Source of the DNA: Monosporascus cannonballus
Taxonomy: Eukaryota > Ascomycota > Sordariomycetes > Xylariales
Direction: 5' to 3'
Assembly (NCBI GenBank): GCA_004154925.1
Contig: QJNS01000086.1
Span: 218,951-282,950, forward strand
Length of the DNA stretch: 64,000 nt
In this document: one piece after another, positions 36,668 through 47,620 of the stretch
Position numbering within the stretch: the first letter of the stretch is position 1
Layout of the letters: each line of letters begins with the position of its first letter
Notes under the pieces: model-generated
The model's database searches: none
What the model was told of the DNA's origin: nothing
What the model saw: the letters and a program-made list of their open reading frames with translations, nothing else
Made by a program: the position numbers and the translations under genes

Positions 36668-37398
36668 AGCCGAGAGTAGCTACATAGAGATTGAACAAGC
36701 ACCTAGTAAGTCGTCTTGCTAAATACACGGGGTAACTTGCTGATCCATGATATGAGGATTCAAGAACCAGTCCGCTACGCCAAATTAAAGCCGTCTACGT
36801 AGGATCTGAGCCGAATGAAGCATTTAAACCCTTTAAAGAAGACAACGGGAAGGGGACGCTAGATCGGATAGCACGGTGGACGGCGGAGGAAATATTGTGC
36901 TTTTTAATTGGCGCCTTCACAGGAAGCGTTAATTTTCCGTGTTCTTCCTCGGAATTATTGATTCATCCTAAAGCCCAATCCGAGGGCCCGTCGTCTTATC
37001 AAGTAGTCTTTTCCATACCGTTCCTCCTTACGAAAGCCCCGTACATAATATGTTAATAGGGACGGTCCCATGGTATGGGTAATTCGACTATTCGAGCCAT
37101 GTATCTCGGGAATACTATAATTGGGCCCGACTGCACAATGCGCCACGCTCAGAATTACTGGCCCCAGGGCCGTTGATGACCACACGCGCTATTAGATTTC
37201 GCTAGCAGGAGTATTAAGGAACGTCATCTTAGTTCGAGGGGGAATTGTAAAGCCTAACCAGGATTAGAAAGTAGATAAAATATACGCCACATTCGTTAAG
37301 AATACTGTTACGGCGTGGTCCACCCTAGCAGCTCTAGTATATATGCAGCTGTAAGCACCAGGATGATTGCCACGATTGCGATCATTCCACTGATCTTT
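36668..37398. other. Intergenic, no supported gene
   Basis: The sequence has ordinary composition. The minus-strand frame 36,955-37,185 (76 codons) has no recognisable motif or codon bias. No repeat was recognised. It is transitional DNA between the phosphotransferase island and the second RIP block. Confidence 0.4.
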
Positions 37399-37473
37399 TG
37401 CCCTGGTAGCGAAGCGGTATAAGGTGCAGCCGTTACAGAAACCCCGGTTCGCGATTCCTAAGCTGTTAGGGCA
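37399..37473 (+). pseudogene. tRNA-like relic at island border
   Basis: The 75-nt segment is closed by TGCCCT...AGGGCA (6 bp, acceptor-like). It has an A-box-like TAGCGAAGCGG followed by TATAAGGTGC, as in a D arm, and a B-box-like GGTTCGCGATTCC. Anticodon and T stems do not pair properly and no anticodon can be assigned, so a functional tRNA is unlikely. It lies within 10 bp of the switch to AT-rich repeat DNA. Chance similarity cannot be excluded. Confidence 0.3.
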
Positions 37474-37480
37474 AAAATAG

Positions 37481-37760
37481 AATAAAATAAATACGAAATA
37501 AATAGTTTAAATAATAAATGTTACGTTAGTGATTTTTATAATATAGATTTAATTTTACATTTAGTTTGAAATTTTGCTCGTATTAATTTCGTATTTTTAA
37601 AATACCTATAATATATACTTGAATTTTATAATATCGTTTATTGTACAATTTAAGTATTTGTAAAATTTTAGGTTTTAATTAATTACTAGTTTTTATAGAC
37701 TTTTATAATTACGTTATAATTAAAAAGCGAAGTTCGAAAATTAATATTAATTACGTATTA
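37481..37760. other. AT-saturated repeat remnant
   Basis: RIP-type sequence lies between the normal-composition island and the first Gyp4 LTR. It ends ACGTATTA, like the bases before the other LTRs of this family. It may be a remnant of another copy; no coding motif is seen. Confidence 0.4.
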
Positions 37761-37967
37761 CGACCTAACGAGATGCGGCCTTAAAAAACGGTTGTAATAG
37801 AGATTTACGGACTAAGTGGGCCAAGTTACGTAACGGCTCGATAAGATCGAATATAAAGCCTTTAAAGCCAGGCTCGATAAAATCAAACGAAAAATCTTTA
37901 AAACCAGGTTCGATAAAATCGAATCTAAAGTTGTTTAAGCCAGATTTAACAAAGATAATAAGTTATA
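37761..37967 (+). repeat. Gyp4 5' LTR, left part
   Basis: It starts CGACCTAACG, equivalent to TGATCTAACG at 57,911. It contains about three copies of a roughly 30-bp unit with the core GGCTCGATAAAATCGAA (about 37,835-37,950). It is cut at 37,967 by Gyp3 and continues at 44,666. It matches 51,275-51,540. Confidence 0.75.
37963..37967. other. Target-site duplication TTATA, left of Gyp3
   Basis: TTATA occurs here and at 44,666-44,670, directly outside the Gyp3 LTRs. When Gyp3 and one copy are removed, the Gyp4 LTR becomes continuous and alignable with 51,275-51,747. Confidence 0.85.
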
Positions 37968-38354
37968 TGTGACGAGCTTGGGGTTTAACCAACTATTAAA
38001 CCTTAGTCGTACGGGTTTATATTGGCAGGAGTATCGTGGGAATCTGAGCAATAAATACAGTAACGTATTACGTCTCGTAATACCAAGGGTGCCTTAGGTA
38101 ACGAATTGTTATTGCAAACTGGTATTATCTAAATTATGGAAATAATGAACGTATATATCCTTTTTCTGCTTGCTGGATTACCACCAGCAAATTGGTAATC
38201 CGTTTCATTAGTTCACCATCAGTAAGTTGGCGATCCGGCTTACTGGCTTACTACCAGTAAGTTGGTAATCCATTACGTGACCTGCCCCATTACGCATTTA
38301 TGGTTGGGTTATGTTAAACCGTTTCTGGAGACCGTGGCGCGTTAGGCCATAACA
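37968..38354 (-). repeat. Gyp3 3' LTR (387 bp)
   Basis: It runs TGTGAC...CATAACA with normal composition. Its middle (about 38,172-38,277) has three or four degenerate units with the core CACCAGTAAGTTGGTAATCC, each an imperfect palindrome. It is clearly less mutated than its partner at 44,273. Confidence 0.85.
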
Positions 38355-38356
38355 CG

Positions 38357-38373
38357 ATTTCCCCTTTTCACAA
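38357..38373 (-). other. Gyp3 polypurine tract
   Basis: On the minus strand this reads GTGAAAAGGGGAAAT, then CG and the LTR start TGTTATGG. The tail GGGAAATCG is shared with the Gyp5 tract at 57,890-57,905. Confidence 0.8.
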
Positions 38374-38472
38374 ATCTTGCCCTTAAGATTTCCTTTTTTT
38401 TTGGTAAATTTTCTGTATTCCTTTAATATATTTTCCGGTATATCCAAGTGTTATTTTCGTAAATCCGAATAA

Positions 38473-38742
38473 CGACTTGTCTTAATTAATTTAATTGAAT
38501 TCGAAAGTTTTAATGCGATATTTTGTTTTTTTTATTTTGCCCGGCAATTTAATTGCCAAATAATAAACGTGGTTTTTCGTTATAAGAAATATATTCGTCG
38601 GGGTCGTTCATATAACGGGATAAAAATCCTTATTTTTATAATTAATCGTTATATCGCAAAATTAAAAAAATTAAAAAAAAAGCTGGCGGCCGAAAAATCT
38701 TTATCCGAAGCTTTTACGCGTTTTTTTCGTATACGTCGTTAA
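38473..38742 (+). pseudogene. Antisense Zn2Cys6-like ORF relic in Gyp3
   Basis: This is a 90-codon frame (including stop TAA at 38,740) without an ATG, open between stops and antisense to gag-pol, about 120 bp inside the 3' LTR. From 38,524 it reads C-x2-Y-x6-C-x8-Y-x2-Y-x6-Y: CFFY, then FARQFN, then C, and eight residues on YKKYIRRGRSY. With Tyr read as mutated Cys (TGC/TGT to TAC/TAT), this is the spacing of the fungal Zn(II)2Cys6 cluster. A basic, Leu-rich, coiled-coil-like tail follows (KLKKLKKKLAAEKSLSEA). Gyp5 has the same motif in the same place. It is dead here; the ancestral product may have bound DNA or nucleic acid (inference). Confidence 0.55.
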
Positions 38743-41149
38743 CGTTAATACCATTAATCTTAGGGTACGAAATTTATTAATCGTACCCTTTAATTTTTAG
38801 ATAATTCTAATAATTTTGCATAATTAAAATTAAAGTTTATAATTAAGATATAAGCTTTCGGTAAAATAAACGTTATTAATTAAAATGCGGTGAATTAAAG
38901 GCTTTTTTTGGGGATTTTATAAATTAAAATAGTATTATTTTAGGCGGTTCCGTTATTAGTGGTAAAAATTCTTTAATAGGCGTTAAACGTTAATAAAGTT
39001 CTTAATGAGTTCCTAGGTGTTTTCGGAATCCGGATATTTTTTTTATTTAATTAGGTATTAAGTAAGTTCGTTTTGCTTTTGCATATCGATTATCTTTTTT
39101 ATTTCGTACGTTTATTTGTTTTTTATTTTTACGTCGTTTTATATTATATATACATTAATTATATTTACCGTTAATTCGAAAAACAAATATAAAAAATTAA
39201 ATGGAATTTAACTTTTGGTAGAAATTCTAATTAATAATTATTTTTTAAGATTTTTTGGTAATTTTGTATAGACCGATATATTTGAAATCGAAATTTTTTA
39301 TTAATTTAACTGTTTTTAAATATTTTTGGTAACGAAAAAAAAATTTTGGAAAATTAATTCTTTTAACTTTTTTTAATTATAATATTCATTTATTTGGTTC
39401 CGTACCAATTTTAATTTCGTTTTTATTTTTTAATATGATTATAATAATTAATGTAATATAAAAATTACTTTAATATTAATTAAATTATTATTACGTATCT
39501 TTTTATAAATTTTTAAAATAAATCCAAAAGTTATATTTATTAATATTATTTTAATAACTTCGTAAGAATTAATATTATAAGTTAATTATGCGATTAGTAA
39601 TTTCTTAATTTACTTATTTTATTCGTAATTGATATAATATCGTAAATAAACTTTTAAAATTTATTTTATTCGTTTTATTTGTTTATCCGTTTAAAGTTTA
39701 AATATATTAAATAATTTGTAATTTAGGTTGATTTATATTATTAGGCATTGCCAAAATTTAAATGCAAATATCGATCTTTTATTTAAAATACTTTTTATAA
39801 ATAATCCGTATATATTAAAAATATATTTAAACAAAATATATACTATTTATTCGGCGTTCGTATTTTCGTAATATAATAAAAAATAAAAATATTTCGTGAA
39901 TCGATCGATAATTACGAAAATACTATCGTAATATATTTCCGTAACTAAATTTTTTAATATAAAAAGTTTAATAATAAAATCGAATATAATTAAATATTAT
40001 AATTATTTTACGATTAATAATAGCCGTAATTTTTCATCTGGCTTATGGCGTCGAATTTTTATTTTAACGCAAATATCATATTACCGTATGATTTTTTATA
40101 CCGTTAATTTCATTTTAAAAACAGAATATATGTATTAAAACTTTTTAGGATTTTATGGATTTTTAGATATTTGTATAATTAATATTTATATATTTTTCTT
40201 ATTCAACGTTTTTAATATTTTTTAAAAAATTGTATTTTGTTTACTTTTTAGTTTTTTAGAAAATTATCGTTATATTGTTAGATTTCTTAATATATATGAA
40301 AAGGTATTATCCAAATTATCGCAATTTGTCGTAAGCGTAAATTCTTTTTATAATAATATCGAAAATTATATAACTAATTTTAATTAATTTTATTTTCAAA
40401 TTTAATCGTTTATTTAAGGTATTTGTTTTATTATTTTTAAGCTTTTCCTATCAATAATAACGAAATCGAAATTCGCCAATTTTTTCGCATAACGAAATTA
40501 TTGTTTTATAAACTTTTTAATTATAATAAATCGGGTAAAATTTTAATAACTTATATAAATTTTAACTAAATATAAGTTTTTTAAAAAATATTTAAATTTT
40601 CGAAATGCTATAATAATAATTATAAATTCTTTATTTGGGAATATCGTAATTAAATTCGATTTCTTTTAATTTATATAAAAGAAATATAATAAGGTATAAT
40701 ATACCTTAATAATTTCGTTATCCAATTATTACGTTTAACGCGTAATACGAAATATCAGTTTTTAATTTAATAAGGCGGTTTAAATCATATACAATTAATA
40801 TTTATTTGTTAATAATTATATCTTTAATATTTTGAAATACTTTTTCCGTATCTGGCATTTATTTAAATTTTTTTTCGTAAAATATATTAAGGATATAAAT
40901 ATCCTGCTAAAATTTCGAATAAATTTCTTATAATAATTAGCAAATCCGAAAAATACTTATACCTTTTTAATTATCGTTAACATTTATTATTCTATATATA
41001 TAACGATTTTGTTAAGGTCCATTTTAATATATCCTAAAATAATAATATATTCTAAATATTTTACTTTTTATTTGTAAAATTAAATTTTTTTTACGTTAAT
41101 AAATAATTTTGCGTTTTATAAAGTTTAAAAAACTTTATAAACGTATTTT

Positions 41150-41230
41150 GCGTATACTTTTTCTGTTTCGAAAAAGATGAAAATGTCGTCGAAATAACAA
41201 ACAACGAAAATATCGAAATATTCCCGTAAT
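41150..41230 (-). pseudogene. Gyp3 reverse-transcriptase relic
   Basis: On the minus strand the frame reads VVCYFDDIFIFFETEK. YFDD (41,185-41,196) is the Gypsy RT catalytic box with both catalytic aspartates kept. The surrounding frame carries stops. Confidence 0.8.
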
Positions 41231-44200
41231 ATATAGTTTATTATCCGTTAAAAAGTTATTAGTACGTTCGTAAATCTTATTAACATAACCAAATACTTAA
41301 ATAATCCGTATTTCGTTTTAAAAATTATTTTATATTCATATTCTTTTTTAATATTAATTAGGTTATATTTATTATTAAAATTAAATACTGTAAATTATTT
41401 AGCTCCATAAAATTAGTTTTTTATTTCTATAATTTAGGGTAATAATGCTCAATTTTTAATAATAATATCGTATAATTATTAATAATTAATTATAAATCGC
41501 AATTTTTTATTTTCTTTCGATACGAAAAATATCGAATATCTTGTTAATAATTTTAAAAATCGAATTTATCTTTTCTATAATCAATTTTCCAGATATGTTT
41601 TGAAAATACGTAATTCGTTTCCGTTAAGGTTGTAAATAGGGTAAAATTTCGTTAAGGATCTTTTTTTAAAAATTTTCTTATAATTTTATTTGTTATATTC
41701 TAGTAACTTTATATTAAGTTCTTTTTTAAAAAGCTGCTTATATCTATAATATTATAATAATATATCAATTCAAATTTTTAATTTTTTAGGTTGTTGTTTT
41801 TATTATTTTAAATTATTATTTAGTTACTTTAGTTTTGCTTTAATAATAATAACGATATATCGTATCCCTTTTTGATATTCGTTTTTTTTCTTATATTTTA
41901 TTTCTTTAAATAATAAAGTTTTTATCGTATTCTTATGCTTATATTTATCGCCATTATCGATCGAATATTAAGATCTTAATTTTTTTTATTTGCTAATAAG
42001 ATATAAAACGAACCTTATTTAATTGATACTTTTATTAACTAAAATTCCGTATTAACTTATCCATAATAATCCTAAGATTATATCGTAATTTCCGAATAAA
42101 ACGATATCGAAATTTATTATTTGATATTATCTTTAAATAAAAATTTCGAAATAATTAATTTTGCATATAATATTTCTATTATCGTAAACGAATTTCTAAC
42201 CTTCGGTATTTGTCGTTATATAAGATTTTAACATATATCTTTATAACAATTTAAACTTTTTAACCATATTTAGTATAATATAATTTCTGTCCAAAGTTTT
42301 AAAGTCTATTATTATAATATATTAATAAGTTCCGATTTGTATATCTAAAGTAATAAGGTTATTAACGTTTTTTATCGTTACGTTTAAAGCCTTTTTCGGA
42401 AATTCTCTATAATTTCTCTGGGTTTCTTTATTTTGCGGCTTTTTTATAAATAAATTTTTCTTTTAATTTTTATTCGAATTTATCAAACTTTATTTATATT
42501 TTTTTGGTTAACGTATTGAGTTGCTATATATATTATTATTGCCGGCATATTATTCCTTTAAATCGTATTAATTACTCCTAAATTGTTTATAATTCTTTTC
42601 CTTAACGAATAAATTATTTTCTTATATTTACAATTTTATTCTATTATACATTATTTTAATTATCGTTTTAAAAATCATTATAAACTAACGTATTTTTTAA
42701 TAACTCTTTTTAAAGATTTATAATAAATATTAATTAAAAATAAAAATCCGTAATAACTTTTTAATAATATTTTTTTTACCGTATGTCAAATTAATTTTTC
42801 TTCCGTTTAATGGTTATATTATCCATAATAATAAAAAAGGTTTTTTTGCGGGCATTAGTTTCTTTCGGGCCAGCTTTTTATTTCGGCTAGCTATTAAATA
42901 TCTCCTGGAATTATGGTTCGAAAATATTAATATTATTACTTATCGTACTTATTATTTCCAGTACGGTTTAAAAACTCGAATTCCTTATAATATATATAAG
43001 TAATTTATTCGTAAATATGTTATTTTTATTTTTCGTAATCGGAATATTTTCGTTATCGACAATATATAATATATATTCTGCTATATCGATTAAAGGTTTT
43101 AAGACACATTTTTTCTGTCCAATTCTAATATTCGCGTAATTATCCTTATAATATTTTTTGCTATATTCGCAATACTTATTAAGTTAACTTTTTAGTTTTT
43201 CGCATTCCGTATTAAATTTTTTATCGTAATAGGTTTTGTTAAACCGTTTATTATAAACTTGATATATATTTGGCTTAAAATATGTTAATAATTTTGTTAT
43301 CGTTTCCTTAATTGTTTCTAGATTATTTCTCTAATACAGGTATTCAGTTATTCTATTGTAGCCTTTTAACCTTTTTATATTTGTAAGCCTTATATCCCAT
43401 TTTGCCATAATTAAAATAGTTAATCTGGCTCTAGTTTTATTTATAGATAACGCCGAATTCCATAGGTTTTAACGCCGTTCCGCAAAAAATAAAAAGCGTA
43501 TTTCGTTTTTTCCTTTGGTTAAACTTATTATACCCCAATTATAAGGCATATTATCTTTTTTTTTATCGTTTTTCAAATTGTCGATTGTTAATCTTAATTG
43601 CTTTTTTAATATACCGGTTTAAAATAATTAATTATTTAATTCGAATAATTTTATTTTTTATATTATTTTTTAACATTTTACAAAATATATCGATAAAAAT
43701 ATCGGCCTTATTATTTTCCTATCCGGCCTTGGCCGTAAAGCTTTTAAAAATTACGGCGTATTTAAACGTAAATTCTTTTTATGAAAATCATAAAAATTGT
43801 TAAACCGAAAATCTTTTTTTATCCGAATTACCGAAATTATTACATATCTTATTTTTAAAACTGGTATAAAATAAAAAAACCTTATTAATAAAATCTTCCT
43901 TATTTATTTTTTTTATTTTCAGGAAATTCCTTATAATAGATTCAAACTAATTAATAATATCTCCCGTTTAGTATATTCCTATTACTAGGACCTTATCTGC
44001 CGGATCGCTAAAGTCCAGAAAACGAAAATAAATTTGCGCTTAAATTAAAAGGGTTTACGGCTTACCTTTCTTATTATAAGGCTTTGGCTTTTTTGGTTTT
44101 ATGCGGGCGAAAAAGGCTTAGATAAATAACGTAACCCTAATTTGTCAAATTTGTTTTTTCAGTTTTCGAATTCGAGCCTAAAACTGCTAAATAAGAGTTT

Positions 44201-44272
44201 CCTAAGCGTTAATTGATATTTTAACAATATTAAATCTTGTTCAGAATTTGACGGTATTATTAAATAAAAGTT

Positions 44273-44665
44273 TGTAACGTATAACGAACTTAAGGTTTAA
44301 CCAATTATTAAACTTTAGTCGTACGGGGTTATGTTAATAAAAATATCGTAAACATCCAAGTAATAAATATAATAACGTATTACGTTTTATAATATCAAAA
44401 ATGCTTTAAATCACGAATTATTATTACAAACTAATATTATTTAAACTATGGAAATAATAAGCGTATATATCCTTTTTCTGCTTATTGGATTATCACCAGC
44501 AAATTAGTAATCCGTCTTACTGGCTTACCACCAGTGAGTTGGCGATCCGGCTCACTGGCTCACCACCAGTAAGTTAATGATCCATTACGTGACCTGCCCC
44601 ACCAAGCACTTATAGTTAGGTTATGTCAGACCGTTTCTGGAAACCGTAGCGCGTTGGGCCATAAC
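44273..44665 (-). repeat. Gyp3 5' LTR (393 bp)
   Basis: It runs TGTAAC...CATAACA, followed by the duplication TTATA. It is more AT-shifted than the 3' LTR in its first half, while the repeat module (about 44,481-44,592) remains GC-normal. Confidence 0.85.
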
Positions 44666-44863
44666 ATTATAATATATAAATATATTTATTTTTATAATTT
44701 AAATAATAAAAGTTTGTAATAATATTTCGTTCTTTAAAAGGGTATAAATATTATAAAATATAATCAAGTATTATTTTTATTATTTTAACTTTTATAATAT
44801 TTCTATTAATATAGATCCGTATAACTAAGGTTTAATAATTAGTTAAATTGCTTAATTATTATA
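44666..44863 (+). repeat. Gyp4 5' LTR, right part
   Basis: It resumes the LTR interrupted at 37,967 and aligns with 51,541-51,747. It ends about AATTATTATA at 44,863, a RIP form of the end CCGTCACA seen at 58,320. Confidence 0.7.
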
Positions 44864-47215
44864 CCTTATTAACTTATATTTAATAATATTATTAGATTTT
44901 AAGCAATATTATTGATATTATATTTCGTATTAAGAAGTTAACTTACGAAATATTTTATAATAATATAAGTTCAAATAATAAAGAGCATTAATCCCGTTTA
45001 ATTAAGAAAAACCTTCTTCGATAATCAAACCTTGTAAACGTACGTTTTATTTATTTCGAAAAAGAAAACCTTAATTTTATTAAATTACTTTAAGCGATAT
45101 ACGAAAAGTTTGAAAATAAGGGTAAAACCTCGAATATTAGAAAACCTTTTTAAATAACTGAAATTATTTAATAGCATTTTTAGAAATTTGTAATTTTTTA
45201 TATAGTATTAAACGTATTTTGAATAGTTTCTTATTTCTTTCGTTATATTTATTGTATAAGTAGAATTCGTAATCGGACGATTTATCAGAAACGCGATTAT
45301 TTAGTTCGAATTTGTTATAAAAAATATATTATTTTGTTTACGCAAAAATAAAGACTAAAAGTTGTGCAAATATATAAGGATTACGAAGAATTGACATAAG
45401 TATTAACGAATGTTTTTCGTATAATAAACGAGAAAATAAAAGCCGAAATATAAATCTAATAATTACGATAAAAGAGATCAGTATATAGTTACGGTAGTAC
45501 GTTTATTTAGTTAGTATTAAAGCTAAACTGGAGATAAAAAGTATTAATAGTTAAGTTTTTCGAAGGCCTAAAGAAAATATTTCAAAAAGAACTTTTTAAA
45601 TTGATCAGTTCGAGTTTTTCCCAAATTATATTGCTATAATAGTTAAAACAGATAACCGATAGTATGTTTACCGTATAAGAAACGTTAAAAGCAAAATAAT
45701 AATATTTTGTATAATATAACGTTAAGATTTATGGAATTTGAAACGTTTTAATATAAAGATAAAAGTTAAATATTGTGTTATAATTACGATAAGCTGGGAT
45801 ATTATTAAAGTATTTACAAAAAGTTCGACGATAAAGAAGATAGATTTCTGTTTTGAAAGAACGATTAATTGATCTAGACGAGAAATTATTTACCAAAAAT
45901 AAGTAAACCATTAATATAATATAAGCACGGTACAAATAAAAGTTTTTCTAATAAAAGATTTAACGCATAATGTAAAAGGTTAAGAAATTAGTGTAGAAAT
46001 TATTAAAAAGCTAATAGTATGCCATAAAGAAATATTTAAAGAAATATTAGAAATACATAGAAAATATTTATCTCGAAATTTTAATCGATATAGCAAAATA
46101 TACGCCGTATATTATAGACGACGAAAATAATTAGTATATAACGAGTAGGAAAATTTATATATTAACGTATTATACGTATATATAGAAAAGAATTTGATTT
46201 TTTTTAAATTAGCCTAAAAAGATCAAAATAAATAAACGATAATATCAATAAACAAATAACTTTATAAAGCTGGTCAAAAAAGTTATATTGATAGAAACAT
46301 TTCTTTTTATTTTTATAAATAATGTAATTATTAGTTCGTCAAAGAATTAATTTAGGATATCGTAAAAGCCATTATTAAAAAGATAATATAACCTTCTATA
46401 TTTAATTAACATTTATTACATATTTCGAATAAAAGATTTTAAAAGAAGAAATTCGATAATTTACTTACATTCTGCGTTAAGAAAACATTAAGTTATAAAA
46501 AGCTTAATAGAATATTAAGTAATATATGAAAAAACGATTTATTGAATAAAATAAGGAATTATAGGTTAATTAAAGAAAATTGATATAACTTAAAGAATCA
46601 GAACGCCGCCAAAAACGATAAATATAATACCTTGATATATTATATAGAGAAATATAGACAAAGTTTAACAAATTCAAAAAAAGGCTAAAAAAAGTTATAT
46701 ATAAAAAAGCCGTAAGATGATAAAGTGTAAAGAAATTAAGAAAAGCTTTGCAAAAAAGCTTTAACCGAGACAATAAATCTATAATATTGTTATTATTTTA
46801 GAAATCCGAATTATAATATATTAGTATACTGTAATAATGTATTACGGAGCTTTCAACGGAAAATATATTGTACCGAATATTATCAATAAGTTTAAATTAT
46901 TATAAAAATATTAATTAAAATTTTATATAATTATAAATGTCGAAAATTAAGATTTCGTTTACGATAACGAAAGAAATTAATGCAAAATTAATTGTTTCGA
47001 GATTATTCTTAAAGGACGATATTAAACGATTAATTTCGATATCGTTTTATTTGAAAATTATGATAAAATTTAAATAAAAAACTGTGCATATATTAGGATA
47101 AAGTTTAAATTAACGGAAAATTCAGCTGAAAAATTTTATTTAATATTCTATTAATAAATAGAATTTTAAAAAATAAGATCCTAATATTTAAATAGAAATG
47201 GCGAAAAATATAGGA
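44864..47215 (+). pseudogene. Gyp4 gag-pol relic, first part
   Basis: The sequence is A-rich with stops in all frames, aligning with Gyp5 from about 51,850 to 54,285. For example, a GAAAAAGAAAA-type basic region is followed by gag-like sequence near 45,060. No continuous ORF remains. Minus-strand open frames at 45,729-45,935 and 46,570-46,773 lie opposite this and are not genes. Confidence 0.55.
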
Positions 47216-47220
47216 ATAAG

Positions 47221-47615
47221 TATAACGACTAAGCGATTTAATCAATTATTAAACCTAAATCGTACGAGTTTATGTTGGCAAAAATATCGTGGGATTTTAA
47301 ACAATAGATATAATAACTAGTTACGTCTTCGTAATACTAAAGGCGTTCTAGGTAACGAATTATTATTATAAGCTGTTATTATATAAATTATAGAAAAAAT
47401 AAACGTATATATTCTACTTTTAGCTAAAGATGCTTAAAGGGGCTTAACCCTGTAAGTTTTTTAAGCTCCTTGATCCTTTTACGTGGCTTAACAGACTTAA
47501 GGTGCCGAGGTCACTGAGAGCCTTGAGCCCGTCACGTAATACACTCTATGTCGGGTTTAGTCTTATTCTTGCCCCGACCGTCTCTTAGGCCCGCCAAGCC
47601 TATCGGGTTATAATA
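47221..47615 (-). repeat. Solo Gypsy LTR inside Gyp4 (395 bp)
   Basis: It starts TATAACGAC (RIP form of TGTGACGG) and ends GGGTTATAATA. It is flanked by the duplication ATAAG (47,216-47,220 and 47,616-47,620). The empty site is preserved in Gyp5 at 54,286-54,290. It is the same subfamily as the LTR at 57,911-58,320, with a GGGCTTAA-rich middle. No internal sequence is left, so the two LTRs of that element have recombined. Confidence 0.85.
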
Positions 47616-47620
47616 ATAAG

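Larger units (their letters stand above)
37968..44665 (-). mobile_element. Gyp3: Ty3/Gypsy retrotransposon inserted in the Gyp4 LTR
   Basis: It is a complete 6.7-kb element with LTRs 37,968-38,354 and 44,273-44,665 and duplication TTATA. A minus-strand polypurine tract beside the left LTR and the RT box on the minus strand (41,182-41,196) set the orientation. Just inside the right LTR the sequence matches the corresponding stretch of Gyp5 (about 51,750-51,790), showing one family. The interior is RIP-degraded. Near its 3' end it carries an antisense reading frame (38,473-38,742) described separately. The plus-strand open frame 43,585-43,803 lies opposite gag and lacks motifs. Confidence 0.88.

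Noticed and set aside
36955..37185. 76-codon minus-strand frame
   Set aside because: No motif, no conserved feature and no splice context.
38172..38277. Repeats that could be mistaken for a CRISPR array
   Set aside because: The units are degenerate, directly tandem and palindromic within an LTR. There are no spacers and the genome is eukaryotic.
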